A stretch of 64,000 nucleotides of DNA from Heliocidaris tuberculata (Eukaryota > Echinodermata > Echinoidea > Camarodonta > Echinometridae), in NCBI GenBank assembly GCA_025618425.1, contig CM046833.1:5538356-5602355 (forward strand), in the 5' to 3' direction. The notes under the pieces are model-generated. The model did not search any database, was not told the DNA's origin, and saw only the letters and a list, made by a program, of their open reading frames with translations. The position numbers were made by a program, and so were the translations under genes. Position 1 is the first letter of the stretch. Each line of letters opens with the position of its first letter. This document shows positions 9,011 through 22,100 of the stretch, piece after piece.

Positions 9011-9220
9011 TATAGTAATTATAATAGTTAATATTATTATAACTATAATGATTAGTACTTAGCAATTGTAAGAAATTGAAAAGTATATATTTCGATGTAA
9101 ATGTCAGCCATCATTTTGTGTTTTTATACTGTCCTGATGAAGATCATTGATCGAAAGCTTGACAAAGAAAGGAGGACAATAAAAGCTACGACCGTCTCAT
9201 AATGACATTTCTTTCAATAT
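8436..9220. mobile_element. Inverted ~153-bp arms around microsatellites; Penelope-like end candidate
   Basis: Left arm 8436-8588 and right arm 9067-9220 are close inverted copies. Each arm, read outward, holds CCTGATGAAGATCATTGATC followed by GAAAGCTTG and later AATAAAAGCTACGACC. Penelope-like retroelements are known to have terminal repeats that can be inverted and that carry hammerhead ribozymes, and the CTGATGA...GAAA arrangement resembles that core. No reverse transcriptase or GIY-YIG sequence lies between the arms, only microsatellites. Class assignment is tentative. Confidence 0.6.
8773..9012. repeat. Compound microsatellite (ACT, AAT, AAG, GAT, AAT)
   Basis: Consecutive triplet runs between the two inverted arms. 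The long Leu/Tyr/Arg homopolymer frames here are artefacts of these repeats. Confidence 0.95.
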
Positions 9221-11470
9221 ATATAGCTACATTTTGTTATTCTCTAATTTCATTTCTCGATATATTTATTCTAAGTAAAAGAGACAAGACTTTAGTATAA
9301 AGGAACAGGTTGAAAACAAGATAGGAGAAAATAGATACAGGTGGGAGGAAAGAAATGACAAAGATATAATGAAGGAGAAGAGTGAGCAAGAGAGAGAAAG
9401 GGAGAGAGAGAGAGAGAGAGATAGTTTATCAGTCATTTCATTCATTTCTATAAACCGTTTTGTAAAACATTAAACCCCACTTTGGCTTGATATTATCTCT
9501 GTGTCAAGAATAATGAATAATAAAAGACAGGATTTAAAAACGTATTCCTTAAGTAGCCGTAGTGTATGCAATATAGGGAGTATACCTCAATATGAGAGGG
9601 AAAAGACACAACGTCAACGAGACACAATTCTAATCAGCTGGGCAATAATAAGGTATTGAAATAGCCAGGGGTAATTTCCTTGAAGCCCTTAACGACCGTT
9701 CTATTTCAGTCAAGACCACCAATTACATCAGATTCGCTTTTCATGTCACCTACCGCTAATTGCAATTACGTCATGGCGTACCTGCTATTAAACCTTACAT
9801 CAAAGATAGGTTAATACCCAAGTCAAACACTTCCTATTTTCACTTGAAAAAAAAAATCATAGATTTCCTTAATCCCTAATAAATCAACCAACAACATTTT
9901 AGATGGTAACTGAGATGCCAGAAGCAGGATCAACTGCAAAAGGACCTTCCAAGGCAGTCATAGAAAATAGACACTACTGAATGATTTCTTCAGCACATGT
10001 AATTAACATACGAATCAGTTGGAACACAACATTCATTGAAGGCAAACAAAATCATAGCAACAAAAAAACAAGGGAAAATAAAAGAGGCTTTGTAATTCCA
10101 ATACAGTCGATTTGGAATTGGCCTTGTGCCCGAATCAGGTTTAATCTTATGACAATTATAATCTCATCTAGGCCCCTGGCGATAATCTGTGCCTTCCATC
10201 GGCTCTTTAAATTTAATGACATTAGCTTGTCTCATGTATCATAGGCAAGCGAAAGAGATACACGTCATTACGAATGATGATTGGCCGATTCCTAATGGCC
10301 ACGTGATAATGTTCATTTCGTGTTCGTCATATACCTACCGCCACATCGTGTTCAGTCACCACGCTCATTAATTGATTCATGCACCTGCCGCTTGCCAAAC
10401 AAATCACGAAGCTATTTTAAAATTTCCCGATATTTTCTACGTGATGAGATATGCTGCAAGATAAGGATAGTCAACCATTTGCAAATCTTTGCGTGATTTA
10501 TTTCAATTCTAATTAACATTGACTTTCTTCCAGTAATCTTTCCACATTTTGCAACTCACAGTTACTTTATTCAAATAATATAATTCAAACAAAGTACCAG
10601 AAGTACAACTCAAGAACATGGTAATACAGGGAACATGGTTTAAATCCCTTTAAGAGGAGCTTGTGTCGGGTACGCCACAGTACACAAAAGATGGAAGAGC
10701 AATTTTCAAAATCCTTTATAGAAATGATCAAAAACCAATACATAATATGTATTTTGAAAGGCCTCATCAGGTTTTACAAAATTAAAAGAGCATAGAATTG
10801 AAATGCCTCTAAAACAGGATACTGACTATTTTCGTCACAAAATTTGCTTTTATTTATCATAAAATTACATATTCCAGAGTGATTTCTTTTCCCCACAAAT
10901 TCATGTCAGTTTCATGTACCGGAAAAAAAAAAATTGTTCGGTGGTATTGCATGTACTGGTAGGAGCCTGGGTTAGGCTTCTCTCAGGACACAATGATTTT
11001 GTAATAAGTGCCAAATATAGGATCTGTGCTTGCACATTAAACATTACCTATATTGGGCACAAAACTTGCCCAAAAGTTAGACGGGACACATACAAAAACA
11101 CAAAGCTTAGACGTTCATAGCCAAGCAAAAATAGTAAATTATCAATTGTGACGTCACTTAACGGCTGACTGTGTACGATGACTACGTGAGATAGCAATTA
11201 GCATGACTTGCGGAAAACACTCGTATCTAATAACGAAGCTTTAGGGACTGACAATTACAGCACAATTAGTTTAGTAGAGCTCTTTAGTGTGATAAATCTT
11301 GTGATGAAACACGAAAGAATATCTGTTATTGAGAAACTGTAATATCATTTTATAAGATGCATTTTGGAGAGGAATTAAAAAAAAAAATCTAGGATGCATT
11401 GTTGCATCATAGGCAAAGTGAAGTCACGTGACTGTGTGAAAAAAATGATGAAATTTCGACCGGTATAGCT
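9221..11470. other. No gene recognised; AT-rich
   Basis: Contains a GA-rich run near 9390-9420 and a small hairpin at about 11009-11060 (GTGCCAAATATAGG against CCTATATTGGGCAC). No convincing exon, TIR element or RNA gene was seen on either strand. Confidence 0.45.
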
Positions 11471-11472
11471 GG

Positions 11473-11474
<2 letters not shown>

Positions 11475-11541
<67 letters not shown>

Positions 11542-11547
11542 GTATAC

Positions 11548-11612
<65 letters not shown>
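11475..11612. repeat. (AT)n and (TG)n microsatellites
   Basis: About 60 bp of AT dinucleotide followed by interrupted TATG and about 28 bp of TG repeats. An AG run follows at about 11705-11735. Confidence 0.95.
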
Positions 11613-11613
<1 letters not shown>

Positions 11614-11845
11614 AAAATGCAGATAAATATTGGGTGAGAAGTGAGAGTTTATTGACAGTGAATGCAAATGAACGTAAGAAAAGGGCACACTGAAAGAGCG
11701 TGTAAGAGAGAGAGAGAGAGAGAGAAAGAGAGGGAGAAAGAAACACACATAGTTACGTCCAAAAATAATTTAAAAGCGAAAAGGTGAAAACTGAGCCATG
11801 GTGCATCTGGAGGCGTCCCCCCCCCCCCCCCTCTTCGTGAAACCA

Positions 11846-11984
11846 GGGGGGCGTTTCATGAAAGGACTTGTCAGATATTTTATCCGACAAATTTGCTCTC
11901 AGTCAATCAGATGCAAGGATTTCAGTAGCTTATAACAGTTGTCGGATAAAATATCCGACAACTTCCTTTCATGAAACGCTCCCC
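11846..11984. mobile_element. 139-bp TIR MITE (GCGTTTCATGAAAGGA type)
   Basis: Terminal inverted repeats of about 43 bp: GGGGGCGTTTCATGAAAGGA at the left, complement at the right end (CCTTTCATGAAACGCTCCCC), each followed by the word GATATTTTATCCGACAA. It has no coding capacity. A short CCAG flanks both ends, but the duplication length is uncertain. Confidence 0.85.
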
Positions 11985-12555
11985 AGAACACCTATGTGCC
12001 ACTGCATAGAAATAACTAAGAGACCACTCCTATATCACTGCGCAATCGCGCCTCCATAATAAACATGACAAACGTTTAAAGAATAAAATATGAAAATCCA
12101 ATTACTCTCCTCAAGGTGGCAACTAACAATTGCAATTATCCAAGTACCTATATACACATGCGTGTCCGGTTGAATGGTGTCCCTACTTGATATTGTGATG
12201 TTGCAATGTTCGGAGACACTATTTCATATCTCAGTGAATAAGTTTAACGCCGTTCACGCGATTCCTATAATCCATTTTATAAAAGTAAATTGATAAAGTG
12301 TTATCATATATTGGATGCAGTTTTGAATTTTGAATTGAATAAAGAATACAATTCAAGTAACTAAAGATAAATAAATAATAGATTTGACCTATATGCAATC
12401 TATCCTTGTACATAAATTTACTAAATTCATTTAAATTTTATAATCATATATTTGAGTTAACGTTTTAATATATTTAATCAAATACATGAAAACATTTTTG
12501 AGCCAATTCACGCTACTGATTTATTAAGAAAGCAGAGGATAAAATTTATTCATCT
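11985..12555. other. No gene recognised; AT-rich
   Basis: AT-rich DNA with no repeat or coding signal I can support. Confidence 0.45.
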
Positions 12556-12563
12556 TTCATAGG

Positions 12564-12921
12564 GATTCTAGGACAACTACCCCCTAGACAACTACCCCCC
12601 GGACAACTACCCCCCGGAAAACCACCCCCTGGACGACTACCCCCCTAGGACATCTACCCAGGACATCTACCCCCAGGACAACTACCCCCTAGGACAACTA
12701 CCCCCCAGGACAACTACCCCCCAGGACAATTACCCCCCAGGACAACTACCCCCCAGGACAATTACCCCCAGGACAATTTTTCCGGGGTAGCTGTCCAGGG
12801 GGTAGTTGTTCGGGGGGTAGTTGTCCGGGGGTAATTGTCCTGGGGGTAGTTGTCCTGGGGGTAATTGTCCTGGGGGTAGTTGTCCTGGGGTAGTTGTCCA
12901 GGGGGTAGTTGTCCGGATAAG
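12564..12921. mobile_element. Palindromic minisatellite element with 8-bp target duplication
   Basis: About 14 degenerate ~16-bp units of GGACAACTACCCCC(N) run to ~12778 and then switch to about eight units of the reverse complement (GGGGGTAGTTGTCC). The 358-bp block is flanked by TTCATAGG at 12556-12563 and 12922-12929, and its ends are weak inverted repeats (ATTCTAGGACAAC against TTATCCGGACAAC). The whole block therefore appears to have been inserted as a transposable unit. Confidence 0.82.
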
Positions 12922-13022
12922 TTCATAGGAGGTACGCATGGCATGGTAACGGCAAATCCCTGGAGTGAGAATTAGTCGAGAAATGAGATAGGAATCCTTT
13001 TACTTGAACTGGAATACTGCCA

Positions 13023-13568
13023 TTAAAGCTCATGTATAGTATTGGTAGCAAAAAGGAAAATTGGAAAGAAACAAGTCTCATGTTGTTCTCCTTCTATCAA
13101 AAGGTATCTGTAAGAGATCATTTGGTATTCCATCTATGATTTTGGGTGAATTTCAGTGTAAATATCTGTAAGGAATGCTCGATCACTGCCATAATGCTAG
13201 GACCCTAGCTTCCACCCTGATGGCTCCCCGCACAGCAATCTTGGGGCTTCGCACAGAGACGGCATGTGTATTACTTTGTGTATTGGTTTTACTCATTGGT
13301 TTTACACGTGTGCGTACAGTGTAGAGCACATGCTGCCTTTGTTGGGATTTTACGTGCCTGTCCCGGTACATAAATCAGTTTTTGCCTCTTATTTGTTTAA
13401 TACTATAAACTTTAGGAGGCGAAATCTTCACAGTGTCTTAGTACTGCTAGTATCTTGCTATTTATCAACAAAAATTGAAGAAATCTGACGAACAGTTTTT
13501 GAGGGCTTATCCAAACTCTGCATGACCTTTATAGATTCCCTCATGCTGGTTTATCAATGTAGTACTGT
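13023..13568. repeat. Unclassified dispersed repeat, copy A
   Basis: Collinear with 59964-60493. Shared ordered words include TTAAAGCTCAT, GGTAGCAAAAA, GTGTAAATATCTGTAAG, CCCCGCAC, CTTCGCAC, CTTCACAG and TTTTTGAGGGCTTA. No TIR, tRNA-like part or coding frame was recognised, so the class is unknown. Confidence 0.75.
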
Positions 13569-14250
13569 TGGTTTGCAGACTCCAGAGAAGTGTCAAGTCT
13601 TGAATAAAAAGAAAATTAATGTCGGATGCCAATTAACCCTTTCGAGACGACTGACCACATTTTGTGGTTTGGCTCAATAACTTTTGATTCAGAGCTATAA
13701 AAAATATACCAGATGCATGAGTAGAAAGAGCAAACATTTCTGCACACACTGTGTCCATTTTTGTTTCATGACCATTTTGTGTTTGATGCCAGGAGTTGAA
13801 GAAAATGAGAATTGGCTTTAAAATCCTTAAATTGGTAACACAATGAGAGGTTCAAAATGATTGTTTCTGTTATCAAAATTGGCAATTTTTTCAACTTTTC
13901 GACGAAGTACCTAATCATGTTTATTAAAACCATATGTAGCACTAAAAGGAGAATATTATTGTTGCCAGTTTGAAGAACAAAATGTCATCAATTTAGCCCT
14001 GAATAATTCCTGTCCTGAAAGAGTTTTAAAAAGTTGATGGGGCATACGTTAATATTCCTTGATTTCTATTTTGCCTTAAACCTGATCATGTTTATTTGTT
14101 CACAACATTTGTGAAGTGCTATCAAATTTGTCAGGAAAAAACAACGTCTGCATGCAGATTGTATTAATTGTGACATGCGTTTTACAGAGATTATGAATAT
14201 GGCATTTCAAACACATTAGCCCTCAAAGATATACATATCTCCAGTCATTA
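13569..14250. other. No gene recognised
   Basis: AT-rich stretch. No convincing palindrome or coding frame was found. Confidence 0.4.
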
Positions 14251-14254
14251 TTAA

Positions 14255-14580
14255 CTCTTTATCTCTCTCTCTCTCTCTCCCTCTATTACTCTATATCTTC
14301 CTCTCTTTTGCCCCCTCTCTCTTTCTTGATATCTCCCTCTCAAAAGCCCCCCCCCCCCTCTCTCTTTCTCTATATCTCCCTCTCTTTCTCTCTCTTTTGC
14401 CCCCTCTCTTTCTCTATATCTCTCCCTCTCTTTCTCTATATCTTCCTCTCTTTTGCCCTCCCTCCCTCTCTCTTTCTCTATAATATCCTTTTCTTTTGCC
14501 CCCTCTCCCACTCTTTCTCTATTTCTCCCTCTCTTTCACCCCCCCCCCCTCTTTCTCTTATCGAAAACACACACATTCAC
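14255..14580. repeat. (CT)n-rich pyrimidine tract with CA run
   Basis: CT-dominated tract with repeated 'CTCTTTCTCTATATCTCCCTC'-like phrases broken by short C runs. Glu/Arg-rich frames on the other strand are by-products. Confidence 0.93.
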
Positions 14581-14589
14581 ACACGCCCG

Positions 14590-17155
14590 CACCACATACC
14601 AACACACAAGAGTGTTCGCTCAGCGTATTGCAAGCTGATGGAGGTCCGTGTAAATGGATATTTAGTAGAAGAGTTTGGCAGAAGTTGAGGTGTTTGAAGT
14701 CCAAATCTTTAAAGTACACCTGCATGGGGTGCAAATTTTGAGGGTTCAAGTCCCGGTACAGAAATATTTAATCTACATTTTAACAATTTCATCCCCAGTG
14801 TAGTAAATTGGAACCGGTAGGATCGTTTGCTGATAACTGTTCCAGGAGAAAATGCCGGGATATTAATCTCCAAAAGTTCTTTGGAGTGCATGATTGTAAT
14901 ATTTTCTTTACAAGAACGGAATATCAATATTATCATACATGAAAACGCTCTTTGAATATTCTAGATTTCAATAAATTAATGATTCATTGGGATTTGTCAA
15001 TACTGAAATCGCCATATTATTCACAGGATCACAGAAAACCCTCTCCACCTCTTTCACCATAACTGTGCTCTCACAACAATGCACTGACTAAACCGAGCTG
15101 TGCACCCATAACAATGCACCCACTAAACCTAAAGAAATCCATCTGAAAATCCCATAATAGTACGAGAGTACATAATACGAATTAATTACATTTTGCTTGC
15201 CCTTAATCATACACTTCTTTTTTCTGACACATTCCAGGATATTTCGTTGCTGCTGTCTGTCTCCTTGTATCGCCATCAGGATTATTCTATTATTCCCATC
15301 ATGTAATTATTTTGGGTATTGGTTGGTGTGTGGATAGGTGTTGATTAGATATAATGACTATCTGTTCCTTGTTCGAGTTGATTAATTGAACATTTTTATT
15401 TTAAAAAGATACCGTCCCTACAAAGATTCGATTTATTCTGATTAGTTTTATAGAGCGCAGATCAAACTATATAAGATTTCAGATAATAATAATACTACAT
15501 ACATCTGTTTATGATGGCAAGGGATGAGTGTTAAACTGATAAATGAATACATCTTGATCTTAATATGATGTATTTCGATTTTTCTGTCAACGTCAAAACC
15601 ATATTGGCTGATTACTGCAAGATCGATTAAATGAGGGTTCATTTTCTCAAATTCCAAAGTCTTCCATTTCATATCAAGAATATTTGATGGGGTAGCGTGC
15701 TTAGATGAGGAAATTCAACCACGAAAACGTGCCTATTATATTCTCATTTGACAGGATGAACATTTTATGCTGATTGAAGAAAACGATCCCAAAGGCGGGA
15801 ATGAAATTTAGCTTTTATTTCCAATGGCTAGTTACCATGGAGACGAAATAAACAACTGAGAATGGAAATCAGATGTGATACGTGGCTGCAAATTAATTCA
15901 ACTAGCCTTTTTATCAGGACCATGCCTCTGTGTGTGATAGTGGTATTGACAGGTGAACCTTTCTCGCGAACATTCGTTGCTTGGCAGCAATGTTTGCGGC
16001 TGGCGTGAATCGAGCAGAAATGTGATTACCAGTCCCATTTATCCCTGTTCATATTGGAGTTTGAAAGGTTAGGTTATTGATTTACAATGCTCTCAAGAGA
16101 AACGGGAAAATGGCATATATGACAAATGAATTACATCACAACCCATCAAAGCCTTGTGGAATTGTATGAAACCGGCAAAAAATAGAAACTCTTTTAATGT
16201 CTTGTTCTCACAAAAGCGCCTAAATTGGGGAAAAAAGAAACCCATGTCTTGTCTTGTTCTCAAAAAAGCGACAAGAATGATACAGGTTTTAACTTGGTTA
16301 TTAATTATATTATACCATACTATGTTGATTTTATGTCATTATCAATTACGATGAGGAATTGATTGTGACATGGCAATACAGTAGTTTCCTGCCACGTACG
16401 AGCGCAGTAATAAATGGTTTTTCTTCAAGGATTTTAGCGCAGGGTTTTCATTAGCACAAAGAGGTATCATGACGAAAGGCATAAATAGAAATTTTCTCCC
16501 GATGAACTAATTTCAGCTTTAACAGATGGATTCATAATTGCGAACTGAATTAAGATAGTGGATGGATGAAGAAAGAATATAGCTAAAGTAGACTTTCAGA
16601 TGCTTGATAATGTTTCACATCATTTGCACACTTTCCGCTAGACTAAAGAAAAATATATTGGTAAAAAAATAGTGGTATCTATTTAGCTTGGGAGATCCCA
16701 TTACATATAACTGCGGTTTAATCTCATTTGTATATAATTCTGCATCATTTTGTTTATTGCAGATACTTCTTGCCCATGGACACAACGCTCTAGATTGAAA
16801 GACACATGAGATTAACAATGCGATCGTGAATATTCCCGAGAAATTCCCGATATCAACCTGCCTCATCGGATCCTCTTACGTTAATACAGCATAATTTCTA
16901 CAGGCAATACGGCAAGGTATTAAAATAGATACTGCCGTAAAGGAGATTGTATGGACATGATGAATGTGGATGGTGTGAGCTACATGTAAATTTTAGTTCA
17001 TCAAACAATTAGGGGTTGAGACAGAATTACGCTTACAATTATTTTCGGTGCAATAGTGACAACCAGAAGAATAGTGAATAAAAACTATGCATCTCTCACT
17101 AGGGGAGGAGGTATGCATCTATGTATATTTCATCAACGTATGAGTTATTCAGAGC
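14590..17155. other. No gene recognised
   Basis: Contains small imperfect duplications only: AACAATGCACTGACTAAACC-like at 15076-15127 and TCTTGTTCTCAAAAAAGCG-like at 16199-16270. No supported gene or mobile element. Confidence 0.4.
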
Positions 17156-17195
17156 TTGTTGGTGCATACATACATGTATGTTTACAAATATGAAT

Positions 17196-17201
17196 TATAT
17201 G

Positions 17202-17240
<39 letters not shown>

Positions 17241-17241
17241 A
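17196..17241. repeat. (TA)n(TG)n microsatellite
   Basis: Dinucleotide run that ends exactly at the left border of the second TA-flanked MITE; the MITE's TA target site could lie in it. Confidence 0.92.
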
Positions 17242-17764
17242 TACAGTGCGAGTCAATAAAAAGGAAATCCAGATTCAACCCTTAATATTGTTGCAATCAA
17301 TACATACATATACATATAAATTTCATCAAAGTCAGTCACGCACATTGTAGCCTATTACGTTTCCTTTAATCTGATACCTTGATCAATAAAATCCGACGAT
17401 AAACAGCAGAACAGTAACATTTTTCTTAATTCATGTCCAATTTGCCTCTGCCGAAGTTTTGAATGAAATGGACGGTCAACCCAAGGTTGGTTGAATGGTC
17501 GCCATTTCAGTTGAATGCACTGACAAAATAATAAAAATCGCTCCTAAACACCATTCAGCCCAAACTTGGCCAAAGACGATTTTGACATGCTTTTTAAAAA
17601 TAGCCAGTAGTCAGTCATCCATGACCGCAATTTGGTGAGCAACCTATCAAATTAAAAAAAATATTATCGACTATGATACAATTATAATACATTTGAGCGA
17701 TTTTGTTTGGTTTTTAAAAATTAGGGCTTGCATATGTGTTTTCTTTTTATTGACTCACACTGTA
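17242..17764. mobile_element. TA-flanked palindromic MITE, copy 2
   Basis: A 523-bp relative of 6972-7469 with the same ends (TACAGTGCGAGTCAATAAAA at the left, ...TTTTTATTGACTCACACTGTA at the right) and TA on both sides (17240-17241, 17765-17766). The halves are again inverted relative to each other (TTTGCCTCTGCCGAAGTTTT against CCCAAACTTGGCCAAAGAC). No transposase. Confidence 0.88.
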
Positions 17765-19052
17765 TATTCCGTTGCTTTATTGTACAATTAAATATTCTTT
17801 CAAGTCACTATAATCAACGTCGGTGAGACTTACTGATTAATGGGGTATTCACTGAATTAGAAAGCAATTACACATAATCAAACTGATATCGTTATTTTTT
17901 TATTGTAATTGTATCAACGAGGAATGATTTTAACGCTTGTCACTACCTCAAAACTAACCACATCCCTAATATTAATGGCTATTATTGTCGCTTCCATTTG
18001 AAAAATATGATCACCCTACGGGGGATAATCCATGTAAAACCAATTTTCAATCCTCCAAGAGATATGAATGAGTCTTTGGCATAATAGTTTAAACGATATA
18101 TTTCTATATCAAACTTAATGGCCATTTCTATCGCTTCTTTTTAGAGAGTGATATTGAGAAACAGAGAATAATAAAGGTAATAGTTTTTGAGAAAAAAACC
18201 AGTGTCTGCTCTCTCTCTCACAAAAAAATATTATCCATAAGCTCAGCATGTGGATTGCTTCATACATGTTACGCTTCTTGTTTAACATATCTTCGCACCT
18301 TTAACCAAGAAATATTCAGTAAATCGCTCATGTAATTCCTACACCTCTAATTTCCTCAGTTCCTATGTCGTGAATTGGTTACGTTATGTAAGTTAATTTC
18401 TATTGCATATTGCGACAAACGGTTATATTGTTTGGTTAAGATATAAATTCAATCAACTTGTCCCAGAACTTGCACTTGAAACATGTCAATGAAACAAGGC
18501 ACTTTCTTCTTAATGTTTAAACTTGAATCCATCATCATGTGAGCTCCAGGAAAACATTCATCTCTGGGTCAGCACAAAGTGTGGAAACGCTTTGCTCAAT
18601 GTTGTAATAAATTATAAACCGCCTAATTTTTCAAACCAAAATTTGCTCACAGTAAATGTGCTTGCAATGATCCTGCTGGAGTAAATCAATTATTGCGTCT
18701 GATTTATACAATCATTTCACTTGCTTAAATCACATATTATGAATGAGGTATTCTCATTCTCCGTAAATTCCGGATGTCTTCAAAAAGCTTCTCACATTTG
18801 ATCATGTATATGGAAAATGAGCTATGTAAATTCATTACTATAATTATTATGACTATTATCATTACTACTATTATTGTTATCATTATGATTATTATTACAA
18901 GCAAACATACCCGCATCTTCCATTCTAAGCTTTTGTCACATGTCGACTACTGAATGTTGTTGTATATCACATTATTACTTTTTCTATCACATTATTGCGA
19001 TAAGAAAAGTCTCAAGAATGATTGTGAGATTTACAAAATTTTCTTCGACTTA

Positions 19053-19055
<3 letters not shown>
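17765..19055. other. No gene recognised; short ATT run
   Basis: AT-rich, with an interrupted ATT microsatellite at about 18835-18897. No supported gene. Confidence 0.4.
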
Positions 19056-19057
<2 letters not shown>

Positions 19058-19121
<64 letters not shown>

Positions 19122-19132
19122 TATATATATTC
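19058..19132. repeat. (AT)n microsatellite
   Basis: About 70 bp of nearly perfect AT dinucleotide. Confidence 0.95.
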
Positions 19133-22100
19133 ATCGCATTATCACCAGCCTCTGGGATTTCTAACTCGTCATAATAATCGCATGATTAAAATTCATATGT
19201 ACTGTCATCTATCGTTCCTGCCTTTATTCATGAAAGCATGCCTCCTTACATTGCACTTTGAAATGAGGTACCACATAGCAGGGCTTTGTCCTATATAAAA
19301 CGTGCCCTTGGGAGATTTGTCAATCAGACCATGCATAACAATTGGACGGCATAAGCTTCTAGGGGGGTTGACATTTGGAAGATTCACGATCATTTCTGCT
19401 ACGAGAGAGATTGAAGTATGTTGTAATGATACATATATATATATACATGTATTTCACACCTGGAAGAAAACTAGGTTTGCAAAAGAGCGGGATGCGCCCA
19501 CACAGGGAGCTTCACTTTATTTAGTAGTATGAAATGCTATGTTTTTCATGATAGTGATAATTTGTGCAACAGCGTACGTAATTTATGGGTCAGTCATTTT
19601 GACATATCCAAAGATTATCCCAAAATGGTGTATAATATTTAACACTTTTAAAAAAGTATAAGTATCTAACAAAAGACAACTTATTATCATTATTAACTAT
19701 CGAAGAACTGGGAAATATGAGCATGGTCAGTTTAATTTTTACATGTATCAATGGAGCTCCAAGTGACCTTCTGATGGCTAGACATTTCCCATGGCAATGG
19801 CCGAGTCTCTAGCTAATCATAATAGTGTTTAATATTTCAAAAACTTTTTAAAATTCTATTTCAAAATACTGTCTCCTCGAATACTGGCCATAAAACCATG
19901 TGTGTTTTACCCCCAGTTTACTGATGAATTATCTTCTCTTTTTACGCAATAAAGATACACAATCCCACTAATGATGATTTAAAGTCGGAACGCAACGCGA
20001 ACGAGCCATGGTTTATCATTTTCTCTCCAGATCATGTCCTAAATCAATCAAAGTTAAACCACATGGATTAGTTCTTCACGTGTTAAGCTAAATGTTTGTG
20101 TGTGTGTTTGTTTTCCTTTCAAATCGAGCCGAGGAACTGTCACATCATCGTTTGGTTCATATAGACTTCTTCCTTTTTTTTTTGTTGCATTTTATGACAT
20201 TTTTCATGATAAAGCCCATATATTATGAAACGACAGTCTATTTCAATTACTCTTAAGGGACAGTTGAAGAAATGATAATCATGATAATAATGATGACGTC
20301 AATTCAAGGGAGTAAAACAATATGTTAGGTGGAGTCACGATTATCAACCCCCTTTAGGCAATCTATACTAGTTACCCCAAAAGGAAACAGAAAAAGCTCA
20401 CGTATCATACCATGATTTCCCTCCCTCACGGTGCATTTGTTATGAGTTCAGCTTGGCTTCCTTATACTGCAAAGCCCGTGGCGATACATCGCGATTTTCG
20501 GCCAAAATATGACCATGATGACGCATGTATAGTATCATGTTTCGGAACAATAGTGGCCCTATTAAAGCGCCCTGTGGTACAATTACATGCTGAAAAAGAC
20601 ATGCTTCGTTGTCGGTTAAAAACATGTAATGGATATAGGACTTACCTTTGTAGGGAAATGCTGTGTGTAATATCCAAGCCGTTTTCTTGCAATACGTCGA
20701 CTAGCTAGTGGCGGAGGAAGTTATTAGCCACGGGGAGCGTTAGAAACACGTCACGGGAACACTGGATGTGGTAGTAGTGAAATGGGAGAACAACAAACAG
20801 AGACAGTGAGAGTGAGGAGTGTGAGTGAGGAAGGGAGCGAGTTATTGAGAGCGACAGTATTAAAAATGGGAATTTAATTAAGATAGATGGGAGCCATGGT
20901 GACCCGCTCCTGTGTTTCGACTGGTTTCTATTGACTTTTCACAAATGAAAGAGGGAGAGAGAGCGAGCGAGAAAGAGAGGGGAAGAGATTATTACAATGA
21001 GAACATGAATGGATAGAGGGAGTAATCTAAGATGGGAGGAGAATGTGATGATTTAACGATGACTTGAAAGGCAGGAGCTAAATTATGCTGGACGTGGCAA
21101 TAAACAACAGGTTGATAGTTTGACAGAGACGAAGGAAGAATTGAGAGAGAGAAGGAGAGAGAGCGATAGAGAAGGTGGAAATGAAAGAGGCAAGGAGTGG
21201 ATACAGACAGTTACAAAAAAATCTCCAAATTCAAATCTATCTTCAAAATCAAAGATTGATTTCACCATTCGCCTCAAAGTGGATTTTTGAAAGTTATTCA
21301 TTACACGATATTTACTTCTCTGCTGTTCACTTCTTGATGGCAACAAAAAAGACTTTGATCCTAGTACCGTATGATTATGTATAATGAAAAATGTAATGCA
21401 TTGAAAATAGAGTCAATCAGTTATGCATGTACGTTCACAATGATAACTTTCACAAAACAAAGAACTAGGAACATTCGTCAAAAAGCAGTACACAGTTGAA
21501 AAGTACACAAAAGTACACAGCTCGAGAAGAAAATCAGTTTTGCAGACTTCCAAAATGCACTATTGATCTTCTTCTGGAGAAACCACTTTTGGAAAGATAA
21601 TAGCAGGTTGTTGTTTTATATGAAAACGTTTAATGAGGGAGAAAGGTAGTAAAATTCGTACTGAATACTACATTTACAAAAACAAAACAAATGAAGCTTG
21701 GAATTACGAAATACCTCTATCATGTTTATCATGATGTCGTGGGAATCAGGAAAAATTAACTCAATTCGGCTTCCTGAAAAAATTAGGGGAATCCTAAATG
21801 GTGATGCATTGTGCATAATGACGCAATCTGTGACAAAACTAATTTCGCTATAATTGCGGCTACCTTGTTATGATTTTTTTATTCAAGTTGTTTGCTATGA
21901 ACACCGAAATTATAAAATGAAATCATTATCATGAGATCTGAATAATATCAGTTAGTGGAGATATTTGGATTTGTCCTCCGAGATGCTGGACAAATATTGA
22001 TATTAGCTGATGAGGCTTAATTGACCGAGTCAGGCATCCTGGTGCCTCCATTGGCTTGCATTTATCTGCATTTTTACAGTTGCAATGGCAACAGTTAAGG

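Noticed and set aside
8686..9065. Long Leu, Tyr or Arg homopolymer frames
   Set aside because: Products of triplet microsatellites.
10720..10780. Hammerhead-like CCTGATGAGGCC on the minus strand
   Set aside because: The required GAAA after stem II is missing (reads CTTTCAAAA).
12564..12921. CRISPR-like array of ~16-bp repeats
   Set aside because: Units are contiguous without spacers, flip orientation in the middle and sit in eukaryotic DNA.
20412..20708. 98-codon plus-strand frame
   Set aside because: No recognisable domain, no splice or promoter context, composition unremarkable.
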